Source: JAPEKQ01 sp964516845
Lineage (GTDB): Bacteria > Joyebacterota > Joyebacteria > Joyebacterales > Joyebacteraceae
NCBI GenBank assembly: GCA_964516845.1
Contig: CAZEXP010000008.1
Location: forward strand, 1-64,000
Direction: 5' to 3'
DNA length: 64,000 bases
In this document: one piece after another, positions 49,428-56,981 of the stretch
Numbering within the stretch: the stretch's first letter is position 1
Layout: every line of letters begins with the position of its first letter
Notes under the pieces: model-generated
Databases searched by the model: none
Seen by the model: only the letters and a program-made list of their open reading frames with translations
Told to the model about the DNA's origin: nothing
Translations under genes and position numbers: made by a program

Positions 49428-51023
49428 TCACTTTGACGACAGATTGTCGATGACGATATAGACCGTCGCGGCCTGGCTGGCGATAGACAGTACGTCCTTG
49501 AGTACCTCAAACCACTGCGTGTACTCGCGATGCGGAACGAAGACCGTATCGCCCGGTCTGATGCGCGTGCGACCGGTGGCTGCGACACGCTGCCCTGTCT
49601 CGGCGCGAACGACCATCAGATGTCGCCGATTCGCGAGCTTGGTGAAGCCTCCGGCCGCGACGATATAATCCCGGGGCGAGCCTCCGTCCCGGTAGTCAAC
49701 GTATCCCGGGCTCTCGACCGCGCCGCTGACGCGAACGACATCGAGGCGCCGTGGCACGTCGATGACATCTCTGCCCCTCAGGAGCACGTTCGCGTCGGCG
49801 TCACCCGCGACGAACACCCGCTCGAAGTCGACGGAGACGCGCACGGACGGCTCCACGGTGGCGGTACGGAGGTACTCGGACGCGTCCGTGCTGTTCGTAC
49901 CGACCTCGCCGTTCGTCAGAAGGGTCACCTCGCGTCCGACAGGTGTGTCCTCCCAGTTCGGAGCCCATCGCACGACGGATGCTTGCGAGAGATCAGCCCA
50001 GTCGCTGAATCCTCCCGCGCGCTCAATAACATCGGCCAGACGGTCCTTCCCCTCGACGATCGAGTAGTGCCCGGCGCGTTCAACCTCTCCCCTGACCTCC
50101 ACACGATACACCGCGTGCCACAGGTCGTCCCGATGCACATGGATCCGGTCCCCGTCCTCGATCAGCCAGTTGAGATCGCCGTCCTCCCATCCCGCCGAGG
50201 ACAGATCGAGCGTTTCGCTGGAATACAGGGTGGAGTCGTCCGCGTCGAACCGAACGACTTCGACGGAAGACATGTCCGCCTCGGGACGCAGGCCTCCCGC
50301 CACCCGCAGCGCGTCCGAAAGCCTGTCGCCCGGGATGAGACCGATCCTCCCGGGAGCGTTCACGGCGCCTGCGACATCGAACTCCTTCACGCGGAAGGGA
50401 ACGTGAAGGACATTCCCGCGCGCGGCAAGAGGATTCCCCGCGAGGTCGCCGGCGTTCGTGTAGAGCGCGAGGTCCGCGTGGATGACGCGCCCTCCGGCGT
50501 TCCGCAGCTCCACGCCCCTGAGCGATGCACGGGGCAGCGGACCACCTGCCATCTCGATGGCTCGCGAGATCCGTGTCGTGGCGAGCAGTTCGTAGCTGCC
50601 GGGCCGCTCGACGGCTCCCGTAACGTGGAGCACCACGCTCCGAGGAGCGGTCAGGGCCATCAGTATCTCGACGTCGTGGTAGTAGGAGTTCAGAATCGTT
50701 TCCGCGACGCGCTGCGCTTCAGCCAGCGTCAGGCCGCGCACGTCTACGAGTTCGCCCTCGGGCAGAAGGATCTGCCCGCCGGGGCCGACGGACAGAGGAA
50801 TCGTGATGTTCTGCTCACCGTGGATGGCGAGAATCAGCGCGTCACCCGGCCCGAGTTCGTACTCGTCGTCAGCTATGGGACCATCCTGCGCCCTCACCTG
50901 CGTGTCCCTCACGTCCGTCTCTCCAACCTGCTCAACGGGCACGCACTGGACCGAAGTCTCTGTCGCGGACCCCGGAATCTGCGCGGTCAGCATGGATACG
51001 ACCATGAGGGCATGGAGCAGCAT
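49428..51023 (-). CDS. Polysaccharide export protein (Wza-like, SLBB domains)
   Basis: 531 aa from ATG 51023, with AGGAGG eight bases upstream; the open frame to 51098 overlaps the promoter. Signal peptide MLLHALMVVSMLTAQIPGSA. PES domain (YELGPGDALILAIHGEQN...LPEGELVDVRGLTLAEAQRVAETIL) then four or more SLBB-type repeats (e.g. VLHVTGAVERPGSYELLATT; FDVAGAVNAPGRIGLIPGDRLSDALRVAGGL; RVSGAVESPGYVDYRDGGSPRDYIVAAGGFT), ending in a C-terminal TM-like helix. Lacks an obvious lipobox Cys, unlike E. coli Wza. Outer-membrane or periplasm-spanning channel. First gene of the export operon. Confidence 0.95.
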   Translation of the reverse strand: MLLHALMVVSMLTAQIPGSATETSVQCVPVEQVGETDVRDTQVRAQDGPIADDEYELGPGDALILAIHGEQNITIPLSVGPGGQILLPEGELVDVRGLTLAEAQRVAETILNSYYHDVEILMALTAPRSVVLHVTGAVERPGSYELLATTRISRAIEMAGGPLPRASLRGVELRNAGGRVIHADLALYTNAGDLAGNPLAARGNVLHVPFRVKEFDVAGAVNAPGRIGLIPGDRLSDALRVAGGLRPEADMSSVEVVRFDADDSTLYSSETLDLSSAGWEDGDLNWLIEDGDRIHVHRDDLWHAVYRVEVRGEVERAGHYSIVEGKDRLADVIERAGGFSDWADLSQASVVRWAPNWEDTPVGREVTLLTNGEVGTNSTDASEYLRTATVEPSVRVSVDFERVFVAGDADANVLLRGRDVIDVPRRLDVVRVSGAVESPGYVDYRDGGSPRDYIVAAGGFTKLANRRHLMVVRAETGQRVAATGRTRIRPGDTVFVPHREYTQWFEVLKDVLSIASQAATVYIVIDNLSSK

Positions 51024-51075
51024 TCCGTAAGCCTCCTGAGCCAGGGTCAACGGGCGGTTCGGCCACAACACCGTG

Positions 51076-51105
51076 ATGATATGGGAACAGTGAGACACGT
51101 GTCAA
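51076..51105 (-). promoter_or_regulatory. Promoter of the wza-like export operon
   Basis: TTGACA (51100-51105), 18-bp spacer, TATCAT (51076-51081). Strong match. A leader of about 45 nt precedes the exporter ATG. Confidence 0.75.
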
Positions 51106-51132
51106 CACGGCTGTATTCGACCGCGACCGTGC

Positions 51133-52644
51133 CTAGCTGTCGTCTCGCCTGATCGAGAGCCTGCGCATGAGACGGTGAGCGACCTGACGGTCCGTCTCGT
51201 CAAACGACCGGGTGAGGACGAATCCGAGCAGGCACAGTCCAACGAGAAGGAGCGCGAATGGCACGACGAGCCACCCTCCGGGGCGGCCGAGGACAAGGTG
51301 AGCAGCTCGCGTAACGAGTGTGGCGATGAGCAGAACCAGCATGAGGCGCATGTGCTCGCGCGAGAAGGGCCAGAGCCCGTGGAGAACTCGGATCTCGATC
51401 ACGCCGGCAAGGCCCCCCGCGATGAGCCCGCACGCCGCTCCCACGGCAGCCCCGACTACGCCGTGCGACGGAATGAGCAGGACATCGAGAGAGACGCTCA
51501 CGACGATCATGATGATGGAGTTCACGAGCGAAAGCTTCGTGTTGCCCCACGCTTCGAGCGTCATGTCCTCCGGCCCGAAAATCGTGTTGATGAAGCGACC
51601 GGAGGCGAGGATCACGAGGGCCGTCGCGCCGGTTGCATAGAGATCGGAGAACAGGGCGCGAATGAGCTCCTCTCCGAAGAGGAGCAGGCCGGCAAGCAGG
51701 ATGCCGTTGACCATGAGAACCCATCGCACGATGCGGTGGTAGAGCGCGCCGATCTCCTCGGAGCCGCCTACAGAGATGCACTCGCAGATCACCGGCTTGT
51801 ACACCCGCGCGAAGGACGCCAGGACGAGGGCCAGCGGCATCACGAGACTGATGACAACACGGTAGATGCCCGCGTCCGCCGACGGGCGCATCCAACCCAG
51901 GATGAGGATGTCCAGTTGCCCTCTGAACATCACGACGATCGTCGCGAGCGAGAGGGGCCACGAGTATGCCATGATCTGTCTCATCGAGACAGATGACGGA
52001 GTCCCCGAGAAGATCAACGGTCGCAGCCTGAACGCGAGGAACCACGCGGCGGCAAGCGCGGCCCCGAGGACCGCGAGCGTGTAACCGGCGGCCCACCCGA
52101 GCAGACCAGCCCCCATCCCCAACACGCAGACCGCCGCGACGATCTTGAGAACAGAGAGCGTCAGGTGCTGAATGTAGACTTCGTAGCGGATCTCCTGGCA
52201 TCCGACGAAGGCGCTGGAGACAAGTCGGATGAACGCCATGAACGGGATGCTCAGCGCGACGAGCCTCAGGACCGGCGCCAGGTCGGTCTTCCCGAAGAGC
52301 CCCTCGGCGAGCGGGACCGCGCACACGACCAGAAGCGCGGCAGCCGCCACGGATGTCGTCAGCGACAGAACCAGTGTTCTCGTCAGGAGGGCGCCGACCT
52401 TGCCCCGCTGCCCTCTGGCGAGATACTCCGGTATGAAACGGTCCAGCGCGTTCGGAAGACCGAGAAGCGCGAGCAGCAGTACGACACTCGCGAGAGCCTG
52501 CGCCAGCACGAACGTGCCGAATTGCTCCGGTCCGAGAAAGCGGGTCAGGATCGCGAGGAGCAGGTAGTTGAGAACGAGCGCGGCGATCGAGCCGGTCAGC
52601 CCGATCCCCGCCTCCTTGAAGATCTTGAAGACGTTACGCCTCAC
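51133..52644 (-). CDS. Polysaccharide flippase (MOP/Wzx-like)
   Basis: 503 aa from GTG 52644, four bases after AGGAGG; the frame extends upstream into the divergent promoter and is rejected. About 12-14 TM segments: begins VRRNVFKIFKEAGIGLTGSIAALVLNYLLLAILTRFLGPEQFGTFVLAQALASVVLLLALLGLPNALDRFIPEYLARGQ, the typical Wzx/RfbX N-terminus. Flips lipid-linked repeat units across the inner membrane. Flanked by the wza operon downstream and a divergently transcribed glycosyltransferase. Confidence 0.93.
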   Translation of the reverse strand: MRRNVFKIFKEAGIGLTGSIAALVLNYLLLAILTRFLGPEQFGTFVLAQALASVVLLLALLGLPNALDRFIPEYLARGQRGKVGALLTRTLVLSLTTSVAAAALLVVCAVPLAEGLFGKTDLAPVLRLVALSIPFMAFIRLVSSAFVGCQEIRYEVYIQHLTLSVLKIVAAVCVLGMGAGLLGWAAGYTLAVLGAALAAAWFLAFRLRPLIFSGTPSSVSMRQIMAYSWPLSLATIVVMFRGQLDILILGWMRPSADAGIYRVVISLVMPLALVLASFARVYKPVICECISVGGSEEIGALYHRIVRWVLMVNGILLAGLLLFGEELIRALFSDLYATGATALVILASGRFINTIFGPEDMTLEAWGNTKLSLVNSIIMIVVSVSLDVLLIPSHGVVGAAVGAACGLIAGGLAGVIEIRVLHGLWPFSREHMRLMLVLLIATLVTRAAHLVLGRPGGWLVVPFALLLVGLCLLGFVLTRSFDETDRQVAHRLMRRLSIRRDDS

Positions 52645-52696
52645 GCTTCCTCCTGCACTCCGGTCTCTCGCGCGCGTATTGCCTGACAGGTGCTGT

Positions 52697-52725
52697 TGAA
52701 CGCGCACCGTTCAGAGTGTATGATA
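52697..52725 (+). promoter_or_regulatory. Promoter of the GT2 glycosyltransferase gene
   Basis: TTGAAC (52697-52702), 17-bp spacer, TATGAT (52720-52725). It fixes the start codon downstream, at ATG 52759. The bases GTATGATAC around the -10 are nearly symmetric; on the other strand TATCAT occurs at the same place, a possible shared divergent -10. Confidence 0.65.
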
Positions 52726-52758
52726 CTGCATCCACGATTGCGAGGCGCGTACAAGACA

Positions 52759-53739
52759 ATGAACAACAACCGACCCTCCCAGCCCACGACCTCTGCAAGC
52801 GCGGTCAGCGCAGTGGTCGTCCAGTACGGCTCGCCCGATCTGCTTCTGGCGTTGATCGAGTCGCTGGGCAGTCACGGCGACGGTGCGCTCATCTCGGAGC
52901 TCCTCATCGTCGACAACGGCGGCAATCTCTCGGCCGATCAACAGGACCGGATCCTGAAAGCCGCAACCCACCTGGATTGCCGGTTGGTCGAGACGCAGGG
53001 AACGACCTACTCGGGGGGCGTCAACACGGGTGTCAGAACCTCATCGAACGACCTCGTGCTCGTCATGAACAACGATCTCGTGTGGCATGACGGTGGCAGC
53101 ATCAGGTCACTGATTGAAGCCATGACGTCCGATGCAGTCGGCATCGCCGGACCACAGCTGTTGAACGAGGACGGATCGTGGCAGAGGAGCCACGGACCGT
53201 TCCCGTCGGTCGCCTCCGCGATCGAGTCGATCCTCTTCGTAGACACGATGAGGAATGCGATCGGGGCGCGACGGGCGGCCGCAGTCTGCACGGATCCCGC
53301 GCGAGGCGTCGACTATGTCGACGGCGCGCTCATGTGTGTCAGGCGTCGTTGCTTCGATGAGATCGGCGGGCTGGATGAGTCGCTCCCGTTCTACGGGGAG
53401 GACACAGACTTCTGCTACCGCGCGGCCAGAGCGGGCTGGGATGTCGTGTTCGTACCGAGCGCCTCGGTCATCCACGTCCGGGGGGCGACATCGACCAGAG
53501 AGAACCCGGATCGCTTCGAGCGGAAGCTCTTCCGGTCGAAGGTCGGGTTCGTGAGGCGAACAGCGGGGCGCCGCAGCGCCCGAGCGTACGCCCATCTGCT
53601 CCGCGCCGCGCTGGCGGTCCGGGCGTTCATCTACCCGCTCTCGGCGGCGCTGACGAGGACCGACGAGGCCCGCGACAGGGCCGCGTCCGCCCGGCGTCGC
53701 TACGCGGCAGTCCGAGGACTCCCCATCGACGTGTCGTAG
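52759..53739 (+). CDS. Glycosyltransferase family 2
   Basis: 326 aa from ATG 52759; earlier in-frame starts lie inside the promoter and are excluded. GT-A fold: VSAVVVQYGSPDLLLALIESLGSHG, LLIVDNGGNLS (DNG motif), TQGTTYSGGVNTGVRTSSNDLVLVMNNDLVWHD, GPQLLNEDG and DGALMCVRRRCFDEIGGLDESLPFYGEDTDFCYRAARAGWDVVFVPSASVIHVRG (E-D-x-D-x-x-R plus His). Likely rhamnosyl- or related transferase for the surface polysaccharide. Plus strand; 15 bp separate its stop from the convergent RfbC-like gene. Confidence 0.94.
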   Translation: MNNNRPSQPTTSASAVSAVVVQYGSPDLLLALIESLGSHGDGALISELLIVDNGGNLSADQQDRILKAATHLDCRLVETQGTTYSGGVNTGVRTSSNDLVLVMNNDLVWHDGGSIRSLIEAMTSDAVGIAGPQLLNEDGSWQRSHGPFPSVASAIESILFVDTMRNAIGARRAAAVCTDPARGVDYVDGALMCVRRRCFDEIGGLDESLPFYGEDTDFCYRAARAGWDVVFVPSASVIHVRGATSTRENPDRFERKLFRSKVGFVRRTAGRRSARAYAHLLRAALAVRAFIYPLSAALTRTDEARDRAASARRRYAAVRGLPIDVS

Positions 53740-53754
53740 CGTCACTCCGGCCCT

Positions 53755-54252
53755 CTACCCGTCCTGCCTTCCCCAGTCATACGGCACGCTGCCGTCGTGT
53801 GGATCGACGCGGAATTCGTCGGGCTCGTCGTAGCGATAGACCTCGGTCGGGCAGTTGACGAGCAGCCCCGGCTTGTCGCCGATGGCCTTCATACCGTGGA
53901 GCACACCAGGCGGGATCGTGATGAGGATGCGGTTCTGCTCCCCCATGAAGAACTCGTTGATCTCACCGTGGGTCGGCGATCCCTCACGACCGTCGTAGAG
54001 CACGACCTTCATCATCCCGCTGACGATCGTGAAGAAGTCGGTCTGCACCTTGTGATAGTGCCACCCCTTCACAACGCCGGGGTAGGCCGCGGAAAGGTAG
54101 ACCTGACCGAACTTCTGGAAGATCCCGTCGTCCGAGCGGAGCATCTCCATGAGAAAACCGCGCTCGTCGGGAATGAGCCGGAGCTTCTTGATCTCGACCC
54201 CGTCGATGAGGCGCTTCGCCCTCACGCCCGGCGGGACTGTGTTCGCTGGCAT
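53755..54252 (-). CDS. dTDP-sugar 3,5-epimerase-like cupin (RfbC family)
   Basis: 165 aa from ATG 54252; the longer frame to 54447 crosses the ugd end. Beta-barrel cupin with KKLRLIPDERGFLMEMLRSDD, QVYLSAAYPGVVKGWHYHKVQTDFFTIVSGMMKVVLYD and ITIPPGVLHGMKAIGDKPGLLVNCPTEVYRYDEPDEFRVDP, matching RfbC architecture; the family's catalytic His corresponds to the GWHYH segment, and a Tyr near the C-terminus is kept. No rfbA/B/D genes are in the window, so it might act on another activated sugar. Next to ugd. Confidence 0.85.
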   Translation of the reverse strand: MPANTVPPGVRAKRLIDGVEIKKLRLIPDERGFLMEMLRSDDGIFQKFGQVYLSAAYPGVVKGWHYHKVQTDFFTIVSGMMKVVLYDGREGSPTHGEINEFFMGEQNRILITIPPGVLHGMKAIGDKPGLLVNCPTEVYRYDEPDEFRVDPHDGSVPYDWGRQDG

Positions 54253-54284
54253 CCTGTCCCCCTCGCCTTCCGTAACTCGCGGCG

Positions 54285-55613
54285 CTAGACCCCGCGACGC
54301 GGAGCCCGGCCTCGTCCGACACCGTCGTATGTGAACCCGTGCTTCTCGAAGTCGGCAGGCTGATAGATATTGCGGCAGTCGACGATGGCGCGCCCGGACA
54401 TCACGCTCTTCAAGCGCTCGATGTCGAGCTGTCTGAACTCGTTCCACTCGGTGACGAGCACGAGGACATCCGCCCCCTCCGCCGCCGAGTAGGCGTCGTC
54501 GGTGAACTCCACGAACGGCATGACCGCGCGCGCGTTGTCCATGGCGACCGGGTCGAACCCTCGGACGCTGGCGCCGAGCTTGTTCAGCCCCTCGGCCAGA
54601 ACGACCGACGCAGCGTACCTCATGTCGTCGGTGTTCGGCTTGAACGCCAACCCGAGCAGCGCGATCGTCTTCCCGGTGACGTCGCCACCGGCCGCTGCGA
54701 CGACCTTGTCGACCATGCGCAGCTTCTGCTCAATGTTGACGCGGACGGACGAGCTGACGATGCTGCACGCCACACCTGATGCCTCCGCGATCTTCGTCAG
54801 CGCCTTCGTGTCCTTCGGAAAACACGAACCGCCGTACCCGGCCCCGGCGTGGAGGAACTTGGGACCGATCCGCTTGTCGAGGCCCATCGCGTACGCAACG
54901 GTCTGGACATCGGCGCCCACGCGCTCGCAGAGATTCGCGACCTCGTTGATGAAGCTGATCTTCGTGGCGAGGAATGAGTTCGACGCGTACTTGATCAGCT
55001 CGGCGCTCTCCGGTGTCGTCTCGACGATGGGCGTTCTGATGAGATAGAGCGGCGAGTAGATGCTCCGCATCACCTGGAACGCCTCCTCGCGATCCGCACC
55101 GACCACGACCCGATCCGGCCTCATGAAGTCGCCGACGGCGGCACCCTCGCGGAGAAACTCCGGATTCGACACGACGTCGAACTCGTGCGGCTCGGACTGC
55201 TCATCGCGGATGATCTTGCTGATGCGGCGCGCCGTCCCGACCGGGACCGTGCTCTTCTGGACGATGATGCGGTACCCGTTCATGTGCCTGCCGATGTCGC
55301 GCGCGACGGCGTCGACCTGGGACAGATCGACGGCTCCGTCCTCGCTCTCCGGGGTGCCGACGGCGCAGAGTATGACCTCGCACTCCCTCACCGCGCGCCC
55401 GAAGTCGGTGGTGAACTCCAGCCGCCCCTCCCTCACGTTCCGCGACACGACCTCTGAGAGCCCCGGCTCGTAGAACGGAATGTCGCCCGCCTTCAGCTTC
55501 TCGATCTTCTCCTCGAGCAGATCCACGCAGATGACGGTATTGCCGAAGTCTGCCAGACCGGCGCCTCCGACAAGTCCCACATAGCCCGTCCCGATGACCG
55601 CGATCTTGCGCAT
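54285..55613 (-). CDS. ugd: UDP-glucose 6-dehydrogenase
   Basis: 442 aa. Rossmann start MRKIAVIGTGYVGLVGGAGLADFGN, VDLLEEKIEKLKAGDIPFYEPGLSEVV, VVQKSTVPVGTARRI, VSNPEFLREGAAVGDFMRPDRVVVG, KYASNSFLATKISFINEVANLCE and the active-site GPKFLHAGAGYGGSCFPKDTKAL (catalytic Cys in GGSCFPKD, about residue 265). Makes UDP-glucuronate from UDP-glucose for the polysaccharide or for a decarboxylase such as the 43102 gene. Paired with the cupin downstream. Confidence 0.97.
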   Translation of the reverse strand: MRKIAVIGTGYVGLVGGAGLADFGNTVICVDLLEEKIEKLKAGDIPFYEPGLSEVVSRNVREGRLEFTTDFGRAVRECEVILCAVGTPESEDGAVDLSQVDAVARDIGRHMNGYRIIVQKSTVPVGTARRISKIIRDEQSEPHEFDVVSNPEFLREGAAVGDFMRPDRVVVGADREEAFQVMRSIYSPLYLIRTPIVETTPESAELIKYASNSFLATKISFINEVANLCERVGADVQTVAYAMGLDKRIGPKFLHAGAGYGGSCFPKDTKALTKIAEASGVACSIVSSSVRVNIEQKLRMVDKVVAAAGGDVTGKTIALLGLAFKPNTDDMRYAASVVLAEGLNKLGASVRGFDPVAMDNARAVMPFVEFTDDAYSAAEGADVLVLVTEWNEFRQLDIERLKSVMSGRAIVDCRNIYQPADFEKHGFTYDGVGRGRAPRRGV

Positions 55614-55619
55614 TCCGTA

Positions 55620-56405
55620 TCAACTCCTCCCTGTGATCTCGATCGGCCCCAACAGCTCCTTCTGACTTGCCAGAAGGACCGCGACGTCCGACCGGCCGGC
55701 CGCTTCGAGCGCGACGGCGGCGGCCTCATAGGCCAGACGCGGCTTGTTGTTCTCCTCCGAAAGGTGCGCGAGGACCACGGTTGACATGGGGTGATCCGCC
55801 GTCCGCTCCAGCTCGCGGGCAGCCGTCTCGTTGGACAGGTGTCCGACGTTGCTCATGATCCGCTGCTTCAGCGGCCACGGGTACGGCCCGTCGACGAGCA
55901 TGCGTTCGTCGTGGTTGAACTCGAGCACGACGCAATCGGCGCGTGCCATCTGGTCGCGGACGCTCGACCCCACAACGCCGAGGTCGGTCGCCACGACGAT
56001 CCGTGCCGAATCGGCCTCGAACGCGTACCCGACCGGATCCGCGCAGTCATGGCTCGTTGAAAAGGGCGAAATGGTGATATCGCCGATCGAGAGCGGCTCT
56101 CCCGGCGCGATGGGGACCCTCGCGAAGCCGTCGCCGGCTCGCCGGTTGATCGCGCGGAGCGTGCCGCGCGTCGCATGGACGGGCAGGTCGAAGCGGCGCG
56201 CGATCGGACCGATCCCGCTGATGTGATCGGTGTGCTCGTGCGTCACGAACACGGCGGCGAGATTGGACGCGTCCTCACCGGCATCCGAGATGGCACATGC
56301 CGCCCGCTTCGCCGAGATGCCGGCGTCCATGAGAATGCTCGTCGTGTTGGTGGAAATGAGGAAGGCATTCCCGGAACTTCCGCTGGCGAGGACCGTGAGC
56401 CTCAT
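55620..56405 (-). CDS. MBL-fold metallohydrolase (YycJ/WalJ-like)
   Basis: 261 aa. MRLTVLASGSSGNAFLISTNTTSILMDAGIS, VTHEHTDHISGIGPIARRFDLPVHAT (metallo-beta-lactamase HxHxDH with two His and an Asp), STSHDCADPVGYAFE, and VLAHLSEENNKPRLAYEA. The WalJ/YycJ group is an exonuclease/regulatory hydrolase tied to the WalRK cell-wall system in Firmicutes; here it stands alone, 6 bp after the ugd start. Cytosolic. Activity inferred. Confidence 0.93.
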   Translation of the reverse strand: MRLTVLASGSSGNAFLISTNTTSILMDAGISAKRAACAISDAGEDASNLAAVFVTHEHTDHISGIGPIARRFDLPVHATRGTLRAINRRAGDGFARVPIAPGEPLSIGDITISPFSTSHDCADPVGYAFEADSARIVVATDLGVVGSSVRDQMARADCVVLEFNHDERMLVDGPYPWPLKQRIMSNVGHLSNETAARELERTADHPMSTVVLAHLSEENNKPRLAYEAAAVALEAAGRSDVAVLLASQKELLGPIEITGRS

Positions 56406-56480
56406 CTGGACCCCTCTGAGCAGTGCGGGTGCGGTCGCGGAGCGCGACGGAAGGACAGCGCATCGAGCGACCGTGGCCGG

Positions 56481-56762
56481 CTATTCGGCGTCGTTGGTGG
56501 AAGACCTGGCGGCCAATTGCCGCGAGATCAGTCGCTCGAACCTGGTCTGATAGATGATGTCGAACCGGTCCATCATGTCCGGGATGATCTCCTGAGCCTG
56601 CCTGCGGACGCGCTGAGCAATGACCGTCGCTTCGGAGACATCCAACCGGCCTCCCATGATCTCCTCACACGCGCCGTCGACGAGTTCGCGAATCTGGGAG
56701 AGCTTCTCGTTCTCATCGGCCAGCAGTCTGGCCATCTCGCTGTCGTCGAAGTGGTCGGTCAT
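56481..56762 (-). CDS. Small conserved-looking hypothetical protein
   Basis: 93 aa, acidic then helical, no signal peptide or TM. Composition (ENEKLSQIRELVDGACEEIMGG, ATVIAQRVRRQAQEIIPDMMDRFDIIYQTRFERLI) predicts a helical, possibly coiled-coil protein. Codon usage matches neighbours. It lies between the MBL gene (75 bp) and a promoter-bearing gap. I do not recognise a family. Confidence 0.6.
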   Translation of the reverse strand: MTDHFDDSEMARLLADENEKLSQIRELVDGACEEIMGGRLDVSEATVIAQRVRRQAQEIIPDMMDRFDIIYQTRFERLISRQLAARSSTNDAE

Positions 56763-56981
56763 CGCTGCACTCCCTCGGTCAGGGCCACCGGACCAACCGA
56801 TGCCCCGTACTCATAGTGTCTCGACAATCGCGCACAGTCTTTCGGATTCTATCGGTCGAAACGCACCCGGGTCAAGCGCTTTGGGCTCCGTCCGGGGAGG
56901 CGGCTTGACACCCTGGAGTGGGCAAGCGTAAGCTCTTGGAGACGAATATTCGACCAGGACACATGAGGAGGCTCCCATTTG
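56763..56981. other. Intergenic gap with a plus-strand promoter
   Basis: 219 bp between divergent genes. Holds the promoter at 56905-56934 and a ribosome site GAGGAGG (56965-56971) for the plus-strand TPR protein. No clear minus-strand promoter was found. Confidence 0.4.
56905..56934 (+). promoter_or_regulatory. Candidate promoter of the TM-TPR protein gene
   Basis: Consensus TTGACA (56905-56910), 18-bp spacer, weak TAAGCT (56929-56934); leader about 40 nt. Confidence 0.5.
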
